From the NCBI RefSeq assembly GCF_910594985.1, contig NZ_CAJVCE010000024.1, positions 44,823-108,822 of the forward strand: a stretch of 64,000 bases of DNA, read 5' to 3'. The DNA comes from Paenibacillus allorhizosphaerae. Lineage in GTDB: Bacteria; Bacillota; Bacilli; Paenibacillales; NBRC-103111. This document shows positions 53,999 through 61,614 of this stretch, in pieces (position 1 is the stretch's first letter; every line of letters begins with the position of its first letter). A program made the position numbers and the translations under genes. Below the pieces are notes generated by a model. The model worked only from the letters and a program-made list of their open reading frames with translations. It made no database searches and was not told the DNA's origin.

Positions 53999-54463
53999 TT
54001 GCTCTTACCTCCTCGATATCCCGTGAACGAAGTGGGGTATTGCCTTTTCGGCGCCCTTTCCTCCCCGGGGTTATGTTGTCCGCCGGATCATCAGTAATAT
54101 GGCCCCCCCCGACTCCCTTCCCGCAGCTCGCCATTTCACCTTTAGGGCTTATAGATCTGCTGGTTACGAAAAAAAAACTTCGTGCGGGGGAGGGTCTCCC
54201 TAGTTCCAGACACAACTTTCTCTGCATGCCGATCCCTTTACACCGGAGGATTCTTCCGCTCTGCGGTTCCAAGTTCTTCGCGCGTTCCATGGCCTTCGCC
54301 AGGGCAGACGGGGCTCGGCTTCCTCTTGTCCCTTTCGGGTTTACTTTCACGATGCGGTAGGATTCATTTTCATTACGGCCTGCTAGCTACGGGGCGGCTT
54401 GGTCCTTACCCCGACTGAACTTGCATCAGTTAGTTGTGCCTAGCTTGGCTAGGCGCGCTCTGC
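52949..54463 (-). mobile_element. truncated group II intron
   Basis: On the minus strand the RNA part begins near 54463 (GAGCGCGCC) and continues as structured, GC-rich non-coding sequence to the reverse-transcriptase start at 53998. No domain V hairpin is seen after the reading frame, so the 3' end is lost. The element lies 14-20 nt after a terminator-like hairpin with a T run (54477-54511), the insertion preference known for bacterial class C introns. The 5' boundary is approximate. Confidence 0.65.
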
Positions 54464-54476
54464 CCAATAGCTTATC

Positions 54477-54511
54477 GCAAAAAGGAGCAGCTGCACGGTT
54501 GAAACTGCTCC
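54477..54511 (-). terminator. hairpin in front of the group II intron
   Basis: GGAGCAG (54484-54490) and CTGCTCC (54505-54511) pair, with a minus-strand TTTTT run. The arms resemble those of the hairpins at 47810 and 56335. Confidence 0.6.
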
Positions 54512-54545
54512 CCGTCAAGAGGACAATGGAAATATAGAAATTTAA

Positions 54546-54645
54546 TTAGGCGGCCTTGCTCCTGAATTCCATCGGACTGAGGCCGTTTAGTTTTGCTTGC
54601 AACCGGTCGTTATTTTAAAAGTGGATGTATGCCTCAATGTCCCAA
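54546..54645 (-). pseudogene. IS3/IS150-type transposase C-terminal remnant
   Basis: The minus strand reads AYIHF, a stop, then NNDRLQAKLNGLSPMEFRSK and the end AA-stop, the closing motif of IS3-family OrfB. The stop replaces the expected Tyr. Nothing of the DDE core remains. Confidence 0.75.
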
Positions 54646-54866
54646 ATGTCTCAGCCCATATCCCTTCGTAAACACTAACCATCTTCTCCAATTCTCCTTC
54701 CCAGAGATGATTAATCCTGCTCCTCATACACCGGTCGTTTCTGGGTGAGTTAACCACGCGCCCCACCGCCTCCGCTTTACCAAAATAATTTGCATATCCC
54801 CGCCCCACGTGTTACTATTTTTTTATCGACAAATTCGCAGGTCTATAAAAGGAGGTTCACGCGCCT

Positions 54867-55451
54867 ATGTGCCCCCGTACCAAAGAACAAAATGAGCTCA
54901 TCCGCATCCAGCGCAGAGAACAGATCCTGGACGCCGCCGCGCGCGCCTACTTCCGCACGGGCGGAAGCTTTGATATTCGCGATGTCGCCCGCGAGGCCGA
55001 GCTCGGTTACGGCACGGTGTACCATTACTACCCCAACCGACTTTTATTGATAGAAGATGTGCTGGGCAGCGGCTTCGAGCGATGCGAGCAAGCCTTGGCA
55101 GAATGGGCGAACATCTGCGACGGCAGCCCGGATGACAGGCAGCTGTTGACGTATTGCAAGACGCTGCTCCGGCTGTGGCGGTCGGACGCCCGCACATATC
55201 TCGTCTACAAGATGGCGTTGGAGCATTATGCAGGCTTGCCTGAGAAGGATCGGCATGCCTCCAAGAGACGATTCATGGAACGGCTGTATGTTCCGCTACA
55301 ATCGATCGCGAAACGCGAAGACGACAGCGTCGACCATATGCTTGCCGTGCTAGTCGGCTGCTGTGGGCTGCACTACTATGCAGGCACTTCCGAGCTGGAC
55401 GTCGATCGAATCGCCCGGCTCGCGATGCAAGCCATTACAAAGGAGTCCTGA
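54867..55451 (+). CDS. TetR-family transcriptional regulator
   Basis: A 194-residue repressor with helix-turn-helix TGGSFDIRDVAREAELGYGT followed by VYHYYPNRLLLIEDVL. GGAGG lies 11 nt before ATG at 54867. The stop lies 7 nt before the methionine aminopeptidase ATG, whose ribosome site is inside this gene, so the two are coupled. It presumably controls that enzyme in response to a small molecule. Confidence 0.88.
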   Translation: MCPRTKEQNELIRIQRREQILDAAARAYFRTGGSFDIRDVAREAELGYGTVYHYYPNRLLLIEDVLGSGFERCEQALAEWANICDGSPDDRQLLTYCKTLLRLWRSDARTYLVYKMALEHYAGLPEKDRHASKRRFMERLYVPLQSIAKREDDSVDHMLAVLVGCCGLHYYAGTSELDVDRIARLAMQAITKES

Positions 55452-55458
55452 TACGAAC

Positions 55459-56205
55459 ATGGTCATCTTAAAAAGCAAGCATGAAATCGAGGCTATCCGC
55501 AAGGCATGCCAAGTAGTGGCCGAATGCCATCGTACAATCGCCCCGCTCATCCAACCGGGCATCACGACGAACGAGATTGAGCGCATCTTCGAGGGCATTA
55601 TCTTAAAGCACGGCGCCAAGCCTTACACGAAGGGCTACAAGGGCTATCCATATGCGACCTGTGCCTCCGTCAACGACGTGATCGCGCATGGCTTCCCTAG
55701 CGATAAGCCACTTGAGGAAGGCGATATTGTGACAATCGACACAGTCGCAGAGCTCGACGGCTGGCTCGGCGATTCAGCCTGGAGCTATGCGGTTGGGAAC
55801 ATCTCGCCAACGGCCGAGAAGCTGATGCGCGTCACGAAGGAATGCCTTGATCTCGGCATCGCGCAGGCGCAGCCCGGCAATCGGCTCGGCGACGTGACGA
55901 GCGCGATCCAACGGCATGCCGAATCGAACGGCTTCGGCGTCGTGCGCGACCTTCTCGCGCATGGCATCGGCCGGGACCTGCACGAGGAGCCAAACTATAT
56001 GCATGTCGGCAAGCCCGGCAAAGGCCTCCGCATCAAGGAAGGCATGGTGTTCACGATCGAGCCCATGATCACCGAAGGCACCTACTACATGACAATCGAT
56101 GCAGACGACTGGACCGCTCGGACGCTGGATCGCAAGCTCGCCGCCCAATACGAGCATACGATCGCCATCACCGCTGAAGGTCCACAGATTCTGACCGCAC
56201 AATAG
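55459..56205 (+). CDS. map: methionine aminopeptidase, type I
   Basis: A 248-residue metallopeptidase that removes N-terminal Met from nascent proteins. Metal ligands are visible: Asp in VTIDTVAELDG, Asp in WLGDSAWSY, His in LAHGIGRDLHE, Glu in FTIEPM and Glu in QYEHTI. It is a stand-alone copy behind a TetR gene rather than in the ribosomal-protein cluster, so it is probably a second, inducible paralogue (inference). A strong terminator follows. Confidence 0.9.
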   Translation: MVILKSKHEIEAIRKACQVVAECHRTIAPLIQPGITTNEIERIFEGIILKHGAKPYTKGYKGYPYATCASVNDVIAHGFPSDKPLEEGDIVTIDTVAELDGWLGDSAWSYAVGNISPTAEKLMRVTKECLDLGIAQAQPGNRLGDVTSAIQRHAESNGFGVVRDLLAHGIGRDLHEEPNYMHVGKPGKGLRIKEGMVFTIEPMITEGTYYMTIDADDWTARTLDRKLAAQYEHTIAITAEGPQILTAQ

Positions 56206-56214
56206 AATAATTAG

Positions 56215-56246
56215 AGGTCGACCAACGAGATGGTCGACCTCTTTTG
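56215..56246 (+). terminator. terminator of the tetR-map operon
   Basis: GAGGTCGACCA (56215-56225) and TGGTCGACCTC (56232-56242) form a perfect 11-bp stem followed by TTTT. Confidence 0.85.
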
Positions 56247-56327
56247 TTACGTATTCGGCATAGCAGCTTGCATAATGGTTAGCTCCGATACTCTACTATC
56301 CTATTGCTTTATTCTCCCCAGCAGATC

Positions 56328-56377
56328 AACGACAAAAGGAACAGCTGCCGCGTTGGCAAACTGCTCCTTTTGTCGTT
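56328..56377 (-). terminator. long hairpin after the 129-residue protein gene
   Basis: AACGACAAAAGGA (56328-56340) pairs perfectly with TCCTTTTGTCGTT (56365-56377), with an inner CAG/CTG extension. It starts 4 nt after the stop and resembles the other repeat-family hairpins. Confidence 0.7.
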
Positions 56378-56380
56378 AAG

Positions 56381-56770
56381 CTAACGTTCCCAGTTAGCGC
56401 AGTGAGGAACAATTCCAATTTGGTATTCGTCTTCGTAAATAAGTATGCCAGGAAGCTCTTTTGAGATAGATTTGATTATCTCGACGTTATATTTCTTTGC
56501 AATATTAAAGAAGGGCTCCAAGTAGATTATCATCTCTGGTGCCTTAATACCATCCTTAAACCATGTTACTGCATTTACTGAATTGTTATCATCGTAAAAC
56601 GGCGGATTGGGTAAATTCTGTTCAAACCATTCTTTGGTGTCTAGGTAAAGCTTGCCGTCGCTTTCCAAAAGCTTAGCGTCACGATATAAGTGATAAATAA
56701 CAACAAAAATGCCATAAGGTTGCTTAGTCTTAGGACTAGAATAATTACCATGGAATCTAATGTACAACAC
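56381..56770 (-). CDS. hypothetical protein behind a leader/attenuator
   Basis: A 129-residue soluble protein, rich in Tyr, Asn and Lys, ending HCANWER. It has no signal or membrane segment and no family that I recognise; stretches such as LYLDTKEWFEQNLPNPPFYD suggest an alpha/beta fold. AAGGAGG lies 8 nt before TTG at 56770 (GTG at 56773 also possible). Base composition is AT-rich compared with the map gene, hinting at acquisition. Upstream are a terminator, a hairpin, a 21-codon leader frame and a promoter, so expression is probably controlled by attenuation. Confidence 0.6.
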   Translation of the reverse strand: MLYIRFHGNYSSPKTKQPYGIFVVIYHLYRDAKLLESDGKLYLDTKEWFEQNLPNPPFYDDNNSVNAVTWFKDGIKAPEMIIYLEPFFNIAKKYNVEIIKSISKELPGILIYEDEYQIGIVPHCANWER

Positions 56771-56812
56771 GCTCTCCTCCTTGTTAAGTTACTTGCTGGT
56801 TCATAAATAAAA

Positions 56813-56842
56813 AACGCGCTAGACCTGTTGGTCCCGCGCGTT
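56813..56842 (-). terminator. attenuator-type terminator upstream of the 129-residue protein gene
   Basis: AACGCGC (56813-56819) pairs with GCGCGTT (56836-56842) and a minus-strand TTTTTT run follows, only ~30 nt before the ribosome site. A second strong hairpin (56870-56910, arms GCGTTAAC/GTTAACGC) precedes it. Confidence 0.65.
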
Positions 56843-56889
56843 AATATCGCAGGGCAGGTAGCGCGAAGAGCGTTAACCCACCCCTAAAT

Positions 56890-56955
56890 TTATTTGGGAT
56901 GTGTTAACGCTTGTTGTGATGATGAATTTGCATAAAGAATTGTATTAGCATACAT
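56890..56955 (-). CDS. 21-residue leader peptide candidate
   Basis: ATG at 56955 has GGGGAG 3-4 nt upstream. The frame of 21 codons begins MYANTILYANSS and ends QQALTHPK. Its last codons form one arm of the hairpin at 56870-56910, so a ribosome stalled on it would change the RNA folding. That is the layout of drug- or amino-acid-responsive leaders. Confidence 0.45.
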   Translation of the reverse strand: MYANTILYANSSSQQALTHPK

Positions 56956-56983
56956 TGGCTCCCCATTCATTAACCTTAAGGAA

Positions 56984-57013
56984 AAGATACACATATGTTG
57001 GTGGGATTGTCAA
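56984..57013 (-). promoter_or_regulatory. sigma-A-like promoter for the leader
   Basis: On the minus strand TTGACA (57008-57013) and TATCTT (56984-56989) are 18 bp apart, 29 nt before the leader ATG. Confidence 0.55.
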
Positions 57014-57216
57014 TAATAAATTAAACTATTCTGCCCGTAACGCAGCTGCCGATAGATACCGGCTAGTTGAGCAACCGTTGTGACAGAAATCGTATCCTTG
57101 TGTATATATAACCCAATCCATACATGATATTTTGCACACGATAGTCGATAGCTAAATGTTCCCGGTTCAATGAAAACAGGAAGCAATTGCCTCGGCAATC
57201 CGCTCCCTGTTTTTGT

Positions 57217-57233
57217 ACTATCGTGCCCGTTAG
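57217..57233. repeat. ACTATCGTA-CCGTTAG repeat, copy 3
   Basis: ACTATCGTGCCCGTTAG, directly after a hairpin with AAACAGG/CCTGTTT arms (about 57174-57213). The interval 57234-57504 shows no gene apart from the promoter region of the next one. Confidence 0.6.
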
Positions 57234-57504
57234 TGTACCCCTGCTGCCGGTCTCTGGATTTACCTAACACGAGGTGCTGAAGGTAAATGCTCGAACTCGT
57301 TGCAGGTCATCCGAACCCACGCCACCGGCCCGAGCAGGCCGAAGAGTGAAGGACGTAATAAGCAAGGTGCAGGTGCGCGATTAGGTAGCGGACCGGGTAC
57401 TTGTTTGCATTAAACAACTCTCATTCTCGATAAATATCTGGAATAACAATCAGACAATTAAGTCAAACTAATTTGGGTTAAAACACTAATTAAAGGAGTG
57501 ATAT

Positions 57505-58026
57505 ATGATGGGCATTTTAAGTGGAAATTCAAAGGATGAGCCTTTACATTACGGGGAAGTGTATGATCTGTGGCAATTCTCTATGGCAGCGAAAGGATGT
57601 ATTTCAACATACCGAGCACTAAACTACCACGCGGGCGACAAAGACCTCAAGAAAATGTTGGGGGACTTAATTGATCAAGCCGAGCTTGAAGTAAGTGAAT
57701 GTGATAGTGTGTTGATTAATAATGGAATTGCACCTTTTCCAGCGTTACCCCAAAGACCCGAAGCAAAGCTTGAAGAAATTCCGATCGGAGCAAGGTTTAC
57801 AGATCCTGAAATTGCAGCGATGCTTGCAGCTGATACATCGCTTAGTTTGGTTGGATGCAGTCAAATTATGGCAAAAAGCATTCGGGAAGACATCGGGATG
57901 CTCTTCGGGAAGTATCATGCTACAAAGGCGGCATTAGGGTTGAAAATTCTACATCTAAGCAAGGAGAAAGGTTGGCTTGTCCCTCCTCCGCTCCAGATTC
58001 AGCGACCTGAGTTAGTGGAAGCTTGA
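57505..58026 (+). CDS. DUF3231-family protein
   Basis: A 173-residue helical protein with the DUF3231 pattern: EVYDLWQFSMAAKGCISTYR near the start, then NNGIAPFPALPQRP and FGKYHATKAALGLKILHLSK. This corresponds to one repeat of a domain that is often doubled (about 330 residues). Members are found in Bacillus and Paenibacillus and tied to sporulation or the cell surface, but function is unknown. GGAG lies 6 nt before ATG at 57505; a second ATG is at 57508. Confidence 0.8.
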   Translation: MMGILSGNSKDEPLHYGEVYDLWQFSMAAKGCISTYRALNYHAGDKDLKKMLGDLIDQAELEVSECDSVLINNGIAPFPALPQRPEAKLEEIPIGARFTDPEIAAMLAADTSLSLVGCSQIMAKSIREDIGMLFGKYHATKAALGLKILHLSKEKGWLVPPPLQIQRPELVEA

Positions 58027-58112
58027 ATTAGGTAATGTAACACACATATTTTGATAAAACTGCCCGTTACTTCAATGAATATAAAAGTGAAGCTACCCTG
58101 CGGCAACTCCAT

Positions 58113-58129
58113 ACTATCGTACCCGTTAT
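58113..58129. repeat. ACTATCGTA-CCGTTAG repeat, copy 4
   Basis: ACTATCGTACCCGTTAT, with a degraded half-motif TGCCCGTTAC at 58061-58070. No gene is convincing in 58130-58300. Confidence 0.55.
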
Positions 58130-58300
58130 TAAACTGTTACAGAATATAGTTCTTGAAAATACCAACCCCTGATAGCCCGCATCGACAATTCGGAGGCTTC
58201 GCTTATGCAAGATTACGTGCCTCCTGGATATGGTGCTTCTGTTCGAGAACGCACGGCCCCTCCTCTTGTGACAACTAAACGCTTGGGACCGTTGTATTGT

Positions 58301-58354
58301 CGGGAATGGGATAATGTTCTTGTCAATTTCGGGAATGGGATAAAGTTCTTGTCA
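58301..58354. repeat. tandem duplication, 25-bp unit with 29-bp period
   Basis: CGGGAATGGGATAATGTTCT continued by TGTCA (58301-58325) is repeated with one change at 58330-58354. It lies inside a weak 70-codon open frame. Such repeats occur at IS ends; no transposase is present. Confidence 0.5.
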
Positions 58355-58427
58355 CCCGACATCGCCAGCCTCGAGGAGCCATATGTTCCGCATCCGGTTG
58401 TGGGTGGCTTGAATTAAAGCAAAAAGT

Positions 58428-58457
58428 GGCGCAGAAATTTCTGCGCCTTTCCTTTTT
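58428..58457. terminator. terminator of the sugar operon
   Basis: GGCGCAGAAA-TTTCTGCGCC is a perfect palindrome with T-rich flanks on both strands, 47 nt after the last gene of the operon. Confidence 0.75.
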
Positions 58458-58493
58458 GGTTCGTCCCATGGTATAAATAGCGATGCTGTCGTT

Positions 58494-59780
58494 TTATTGC
58501 AACCGATTCAGCAGCTGCACGGCAAGCTCCACGAGGCGTTCGCCCGTTTCTTCGGGGAATCGGTTGCGGAACGTCATCCTCGGCTCATAGCCGCCCTGAC
58601 GATGCGCCTCCCGCGTGCATATGTAAGCCCGGATGGTACCGTTGCACATCGTGTCGATCATCGTATATGCGCTAGGAGATTGCCTCTTGATGTCCAATCC
58701 GAACTCGACGAATATTTCGCCCGGCAGGCCGACTACCGAAAGCTCGCCGATCCGTAAAGCCTGTACTTCCACTTCTCTTGAAGCGGTTGGACATTCTTCC
58801 ATGATCTTCAGTATTTCACGGGCATAAGTAGCTTCTCGAACATCACTCGTCCCTTTTTGGACAACCATTCCGGCCGCATCCGCTTCTTCCTCCGTCGGGC
58901 TCCGCAGTTCCACGGTAAAATAACCGCTAAGCGCTTCTATACGGGCCTCACCGCCGACATCGATTTTTTCCCGGACTTTGACGACCTCCGCTCCCAGGAT
59001 GCGTCCCATCCAGCGGTAATGGTCGACAGCCTTATTTCGCTTCCCGGATACGTCGATGTGATTGATGTTGCCGCATGCTCCAAGAAGAAACAGGCTGACC
59101 GCTTGATCGCCGAGCGCCCTTTTGACGAACCGGCTAAGCTCTCCCGGGTAATCGGCGCAATATTCGGACCCGCCGACGGTGTCCGTATGACAAGCGTAAT
59201 TCGTAACGATACCGATCGGATTCCCATCCGCATCGTCGATCCGCATGACCAGCACTTCCGGATCGATCGGACCGGCCGCCCGGTCGACGAGCGGATTGCC
59301 AATGCCGGGATTCGTGCGGAATGTGCCGTCCTTCATGAAAAATCGCCGGTTGAACGCGATGTCCGCCTCGTGGCCCCGGCCGAAACCGATCCTTGCCGCT
59401 TTGCGGGTACGATACGCCAAAATGGCGCTATCGGCCGCCTTTTGCGCGAGCCATTCCAGATAAGCCGGATTTTCAGTACAACCCAAGCCCGTCGATACGG
59501 GGCCGCCCGTATGGGTATGCGTGGCGGAAACGAAAATGGCAGCTGGTTCGATATGTACCGCTTCCCCCACAAGCTTGCGGATCGTTTGCACCGTTTCCCT
59601 TGGTACGGAGATCGAGTCGAGGGCAATGATGACGGCAATGCAGGTTTCCGTTTCCGTAACCAACGATTTCGCATATAACGGATCTTTCATGCCGCTCCCT
59701 AAACGCGGACCGAAATATCCCGGGATCTCACTGCCAAGCGCCGGAGTGATATCCACCTCGGCCATTCCGCAACGGATCAT
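58494..59780 (-). CDS. neutral/alkaline non-lysosomal ceramidase-like hydrolase
   Basis: A 428-residue protein without a signal peptide. The family zinc site is seen in SATHTHTGGPVSTG and NYACHTDTVG, and AFNRRFFMKDGT follows the usual core. The C-terminal Ig-like domain of true ceramidases is absent, as in many bacterial homologues of unknown substrate found in sugar loci. ATG at 59780 is favoured because GGAGGAG lies 9-11 nt upstream; ATG at 59798 overlaps that site. Last gene of the operon. Confidence 0.8.
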   Translation of the reverse strand: MIRCGMAEVDITPALGSEIPGYFGPRLGSGMKDPLYAKSLVTETETCIAVIIALDSISVPRETVQTIRKLVGEAVHIEPAAIFVSATHTHTGGPVSTGLGCTENPAYLEWLAQKAADSAILAYRTRKAARIGFGRGHEADIAFNRRFFMKDGTFRTNPGIGNPLVDRAAGPIDPEVLVMRIDDADGNPIGIVTNYACHTDTVGGSEYCADYPGELSRFVKRALGDQAVSLFLLGACGNINHIDVSGKRNKAVDHYRWMGRILGAEVVKVREKIDVGGEARIEALSGYFTVELRSPTEEEADAAGMVVQKGTSDVREATYAREILKIMEECPTASREVEVQALRIGELSVVGLPGEIFVEFGLDIKRQSPSAYTMIDTMCNGTIRAYICTREAHRQGGYEPRMTFRNRFPEETGERLVELAVQLLNRLQ

Positions 59781-59808
59781 TGGTTCTGTCTCCTCCATTC
59801 GATTATCG

Positions 59809-60717
59809 TCAAAGTTTCGCGATCATCAAATATTGCGTATAAACGGTTTCGAAACCGGCGGCTTCGAGCCATTCGATGACGGCCGGGTCGGATATGGACA
59901 AGTTGCTGACGCTCCTTTGGCACGCTTCGTCCGGAGGACCGAAAGCCTCCGCAAGCACTGTGCCGAGCAGTTCCTTCCTGTCGGGACGGGACGGCTCGGC
60001 TGCGCATTGGAATAAGGTGGTTCCCAGCAGCTTCCCGTTCTCCCCATACGTCCTGCGAGTCAGCGCATAAGCGACGATAACGCCTTCCCGGTCGAGGACG
60101 ACGATGCCTTCGGCGTCCTTTAAATGAAACCAGGCCGAAGTCCAGGCCGTTTCGTGCCGGAAGAATGGCAGCTTTGTCATTTCTTGCGGTTTTGCTCGTG
60201 CGGTTGAATAGGCTTCTGTCGCGAACGGGTGAACCGATGAAACGCCGTTAAGCGCTCCGATCCGCTTCATGCCTATCAGCTCGTCGCAAACCCGGAAGCC
60301 AGCGTTTTCGTAAGCTGCAATGGCACCGGCGTTTTTTTGCACGACTTCCAGGAAGGCGGTTTCCGCCCCGCCTTCTTTCATCGCCGCGATCGCTTCCCGC
60401 ATCAGAAGCTTTGCCAGGCCCTTTCCCCGATGAGCCGGATGGACGCCAGTCCCTCCGTTCCAAGCGAGGTTGACGCCTTCAACCTCCTTCACGGCAACCA
60501 GTACAAAGCCGGCCGGTTCGCTGCCAATGAAAGCGGCGACTGACAATTCCGGACGAATCGATTCGCTTGCCAGCTTTGCTACGAACTGATCCAGCGTTAG
60601 CGTCATGTCCGAATAATAACCGGCAAAACCGAGGTTCCATAGCTCCACCGCCTGCCGGAACGTGCAGTCTGCCAAACGCCTGATTTCAACGGATTTCCGT
60701 TCCATAGACGGTTTCAC
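59809..60717 (-). CDS. GNAT-family N-acetyltransferase
   Basis: A 302-residue protein with two GNAT-like halves. The first half has the acetyl-CoA loop GVHPAHRGKGLAKLLM and the C-terminal GAIAAYENAGFRVCDE. The second half is more diverged, without a clear acetyl-CoA loop. GTG at 60717 with GGGGGAG upstream is the likely start; GTG at 60723 and ATG at 60705 are alternatives. Acceptor unknown. Confidence 0.8.
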   Translation of the reverse strand: MKPSMERKSVEIRRLADCTFRQAVELWNLGFAGYYSDMTLTLDQFVAKLASESIRPELSVAAFIGSEPAGFVLVAVKEVEGVNLAWNGGTGVHPAHRGKGLAKLLMREAIAAMKEGGAETAFLEVVQKNAGAIAAYENAGFRVCDELIGMKRIGALNGVSSVHPFATEAYSTARAKPQEMTKLPFFRHETAWTSAWFHLKDAEGIVVLDREGVIVAYALTRRTYGENGKLLGTTLFQCAAEPSRPDRKELLGTVLAEAFGPPDEACQRSVSNLSISDPAVIEWLEAAGFETVYTQYLMIAKL

Positions 60718-60741
60718 TCGCACTCCCCCTCATGCTTCAAT

Positions 60742-61614
60742 CTATACTTCGAATCCGGCCTCTTCCAGCATCTTTGCCAAGTTGGCATGAGCCATTGCAA
60801 TCCGCCCGTCCAGCTCAGCGGCTTCCATGTTTGCGCCATAGGCGCCATTCGCTCCGTCAAGCCGCTCAACGACGACGGGTCCCGCGAATCCGGACGCGCG
60901 AAGCGTAACGAACATCGTTAGGAAATCGATGTCACCCTCCCCCGGAATTGGGAAATTCGACTCCGCGCGGGCACCTCGATGGTCTTTGGCGATAAACGAA
61001 GTCGTTTGCGCTGCGATGGCGGGAAAATCGGCAGCAGGCTCAATGCCTTCATAGAATCGCACGTTACCGGGGTCGTAAGACGCCTTTACGTAGGGGGAGT
61101 CGATGGTCCTGAGCGTACCCGCCATGACGTTCGCCGCAGCCGTGTTGCCCGTATGCGGCTTGATCGACACGACGAGCCCCCGCTTCCCTGCTTCCGCTCC
61201 GATTTGGCGGAATTTGGCCGCGAACGCTTCGTTGATCGGCGCCATCTCTTCTTCGGTGAGCGGCTCATCGGGAAACCTCTTATAGCTGGTCGTCCCGAGG
61301 GACAACAGCTCCTCCACGCCGATTGCGCGGGCAAAGTCCATCCGCTGCCTAGCCTGCTCGATCGGTTGGGCCGGGGCTAGTACGTCGGTGCTGACAAGCG
61401 TAACCGGCTGCAAGCCGTAACGATTCAGCAGACCGGCGATTCGTTCGGCTTCCCCCTGCGCGCCATCGTCGAACGCCCGTTTCCCTTCGTGCGGCAAGCC
61501 GAACGAAACGTAGCGGTAGCCGGCCCGGGCGATGCCTTCCAGCGCCCGTTCGAACGGATGCTTATGGTAGATCCAAGTCATGCAGGCGAGCTTGATACTA
61601 GGCTTCATGGTCAT
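60742..61614 (-). CDS. sugar phosphate isomerase/epimerase-like TIM barrel
   Basis: A 290-residue xylose-isomerase-like protein. Metal-binding positions are suggested by SIKPHTGN, SYDPGNVRF, AKDHRG and VVVERLDG, although the first ligand, usually Glu, is Lys-Pro-His here. ATG at 61614 overlaps the dehydrogenase stop (ATGA), so translation is coupled. Such enzymes commonly work with Gfo/Idh/MocA dehydrogenases in inositol or uncommon-sugar catabolism. Confidence 0.82.
   Translation of the reverse strand: MTMKPSIKLACMTWIYHKHPFERALEGIARAGYRYVSFGLPHEGKRAFDDGAQGEAERIAGLLNRYGLQPVTLVSTDVLAPAQPIEQARQRMDFARAIGVEELLSLGTTSYKRFPDEPLTEEEMAPINEAFAAKFRQIGAEAGKRGLVVSIKPHTGNTAAANVMAGTLRTIDSPYVKASYDPGNVRFYEGIEPAADFPAIAAQTTSFIAKDHRGARAESNFPIPGEGDIDFLTMFVTLRASGFAGPVVVERLDGANGAYGANMEAAELDGRIAMAHANLAKMLEEAGFEV

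Noticed and set aside
54587..54808. 73-codon minus-strand open frame
   Set aside because: It overlaps the IS3 remnant out of frame and shows no family motif or ribosome site.
57010..57270. 86-codon minus-strand open frame
   Set aside because: It covers the repeat-family hairpin and part of the promoter before the leader peptide; no ribosome site or recognisable protein.
58205..58417. 70-codon plus-strand open frame
   Set aside because: It spans the tandem 29-bp duplication and lacks a ribosome site; more likely chance.
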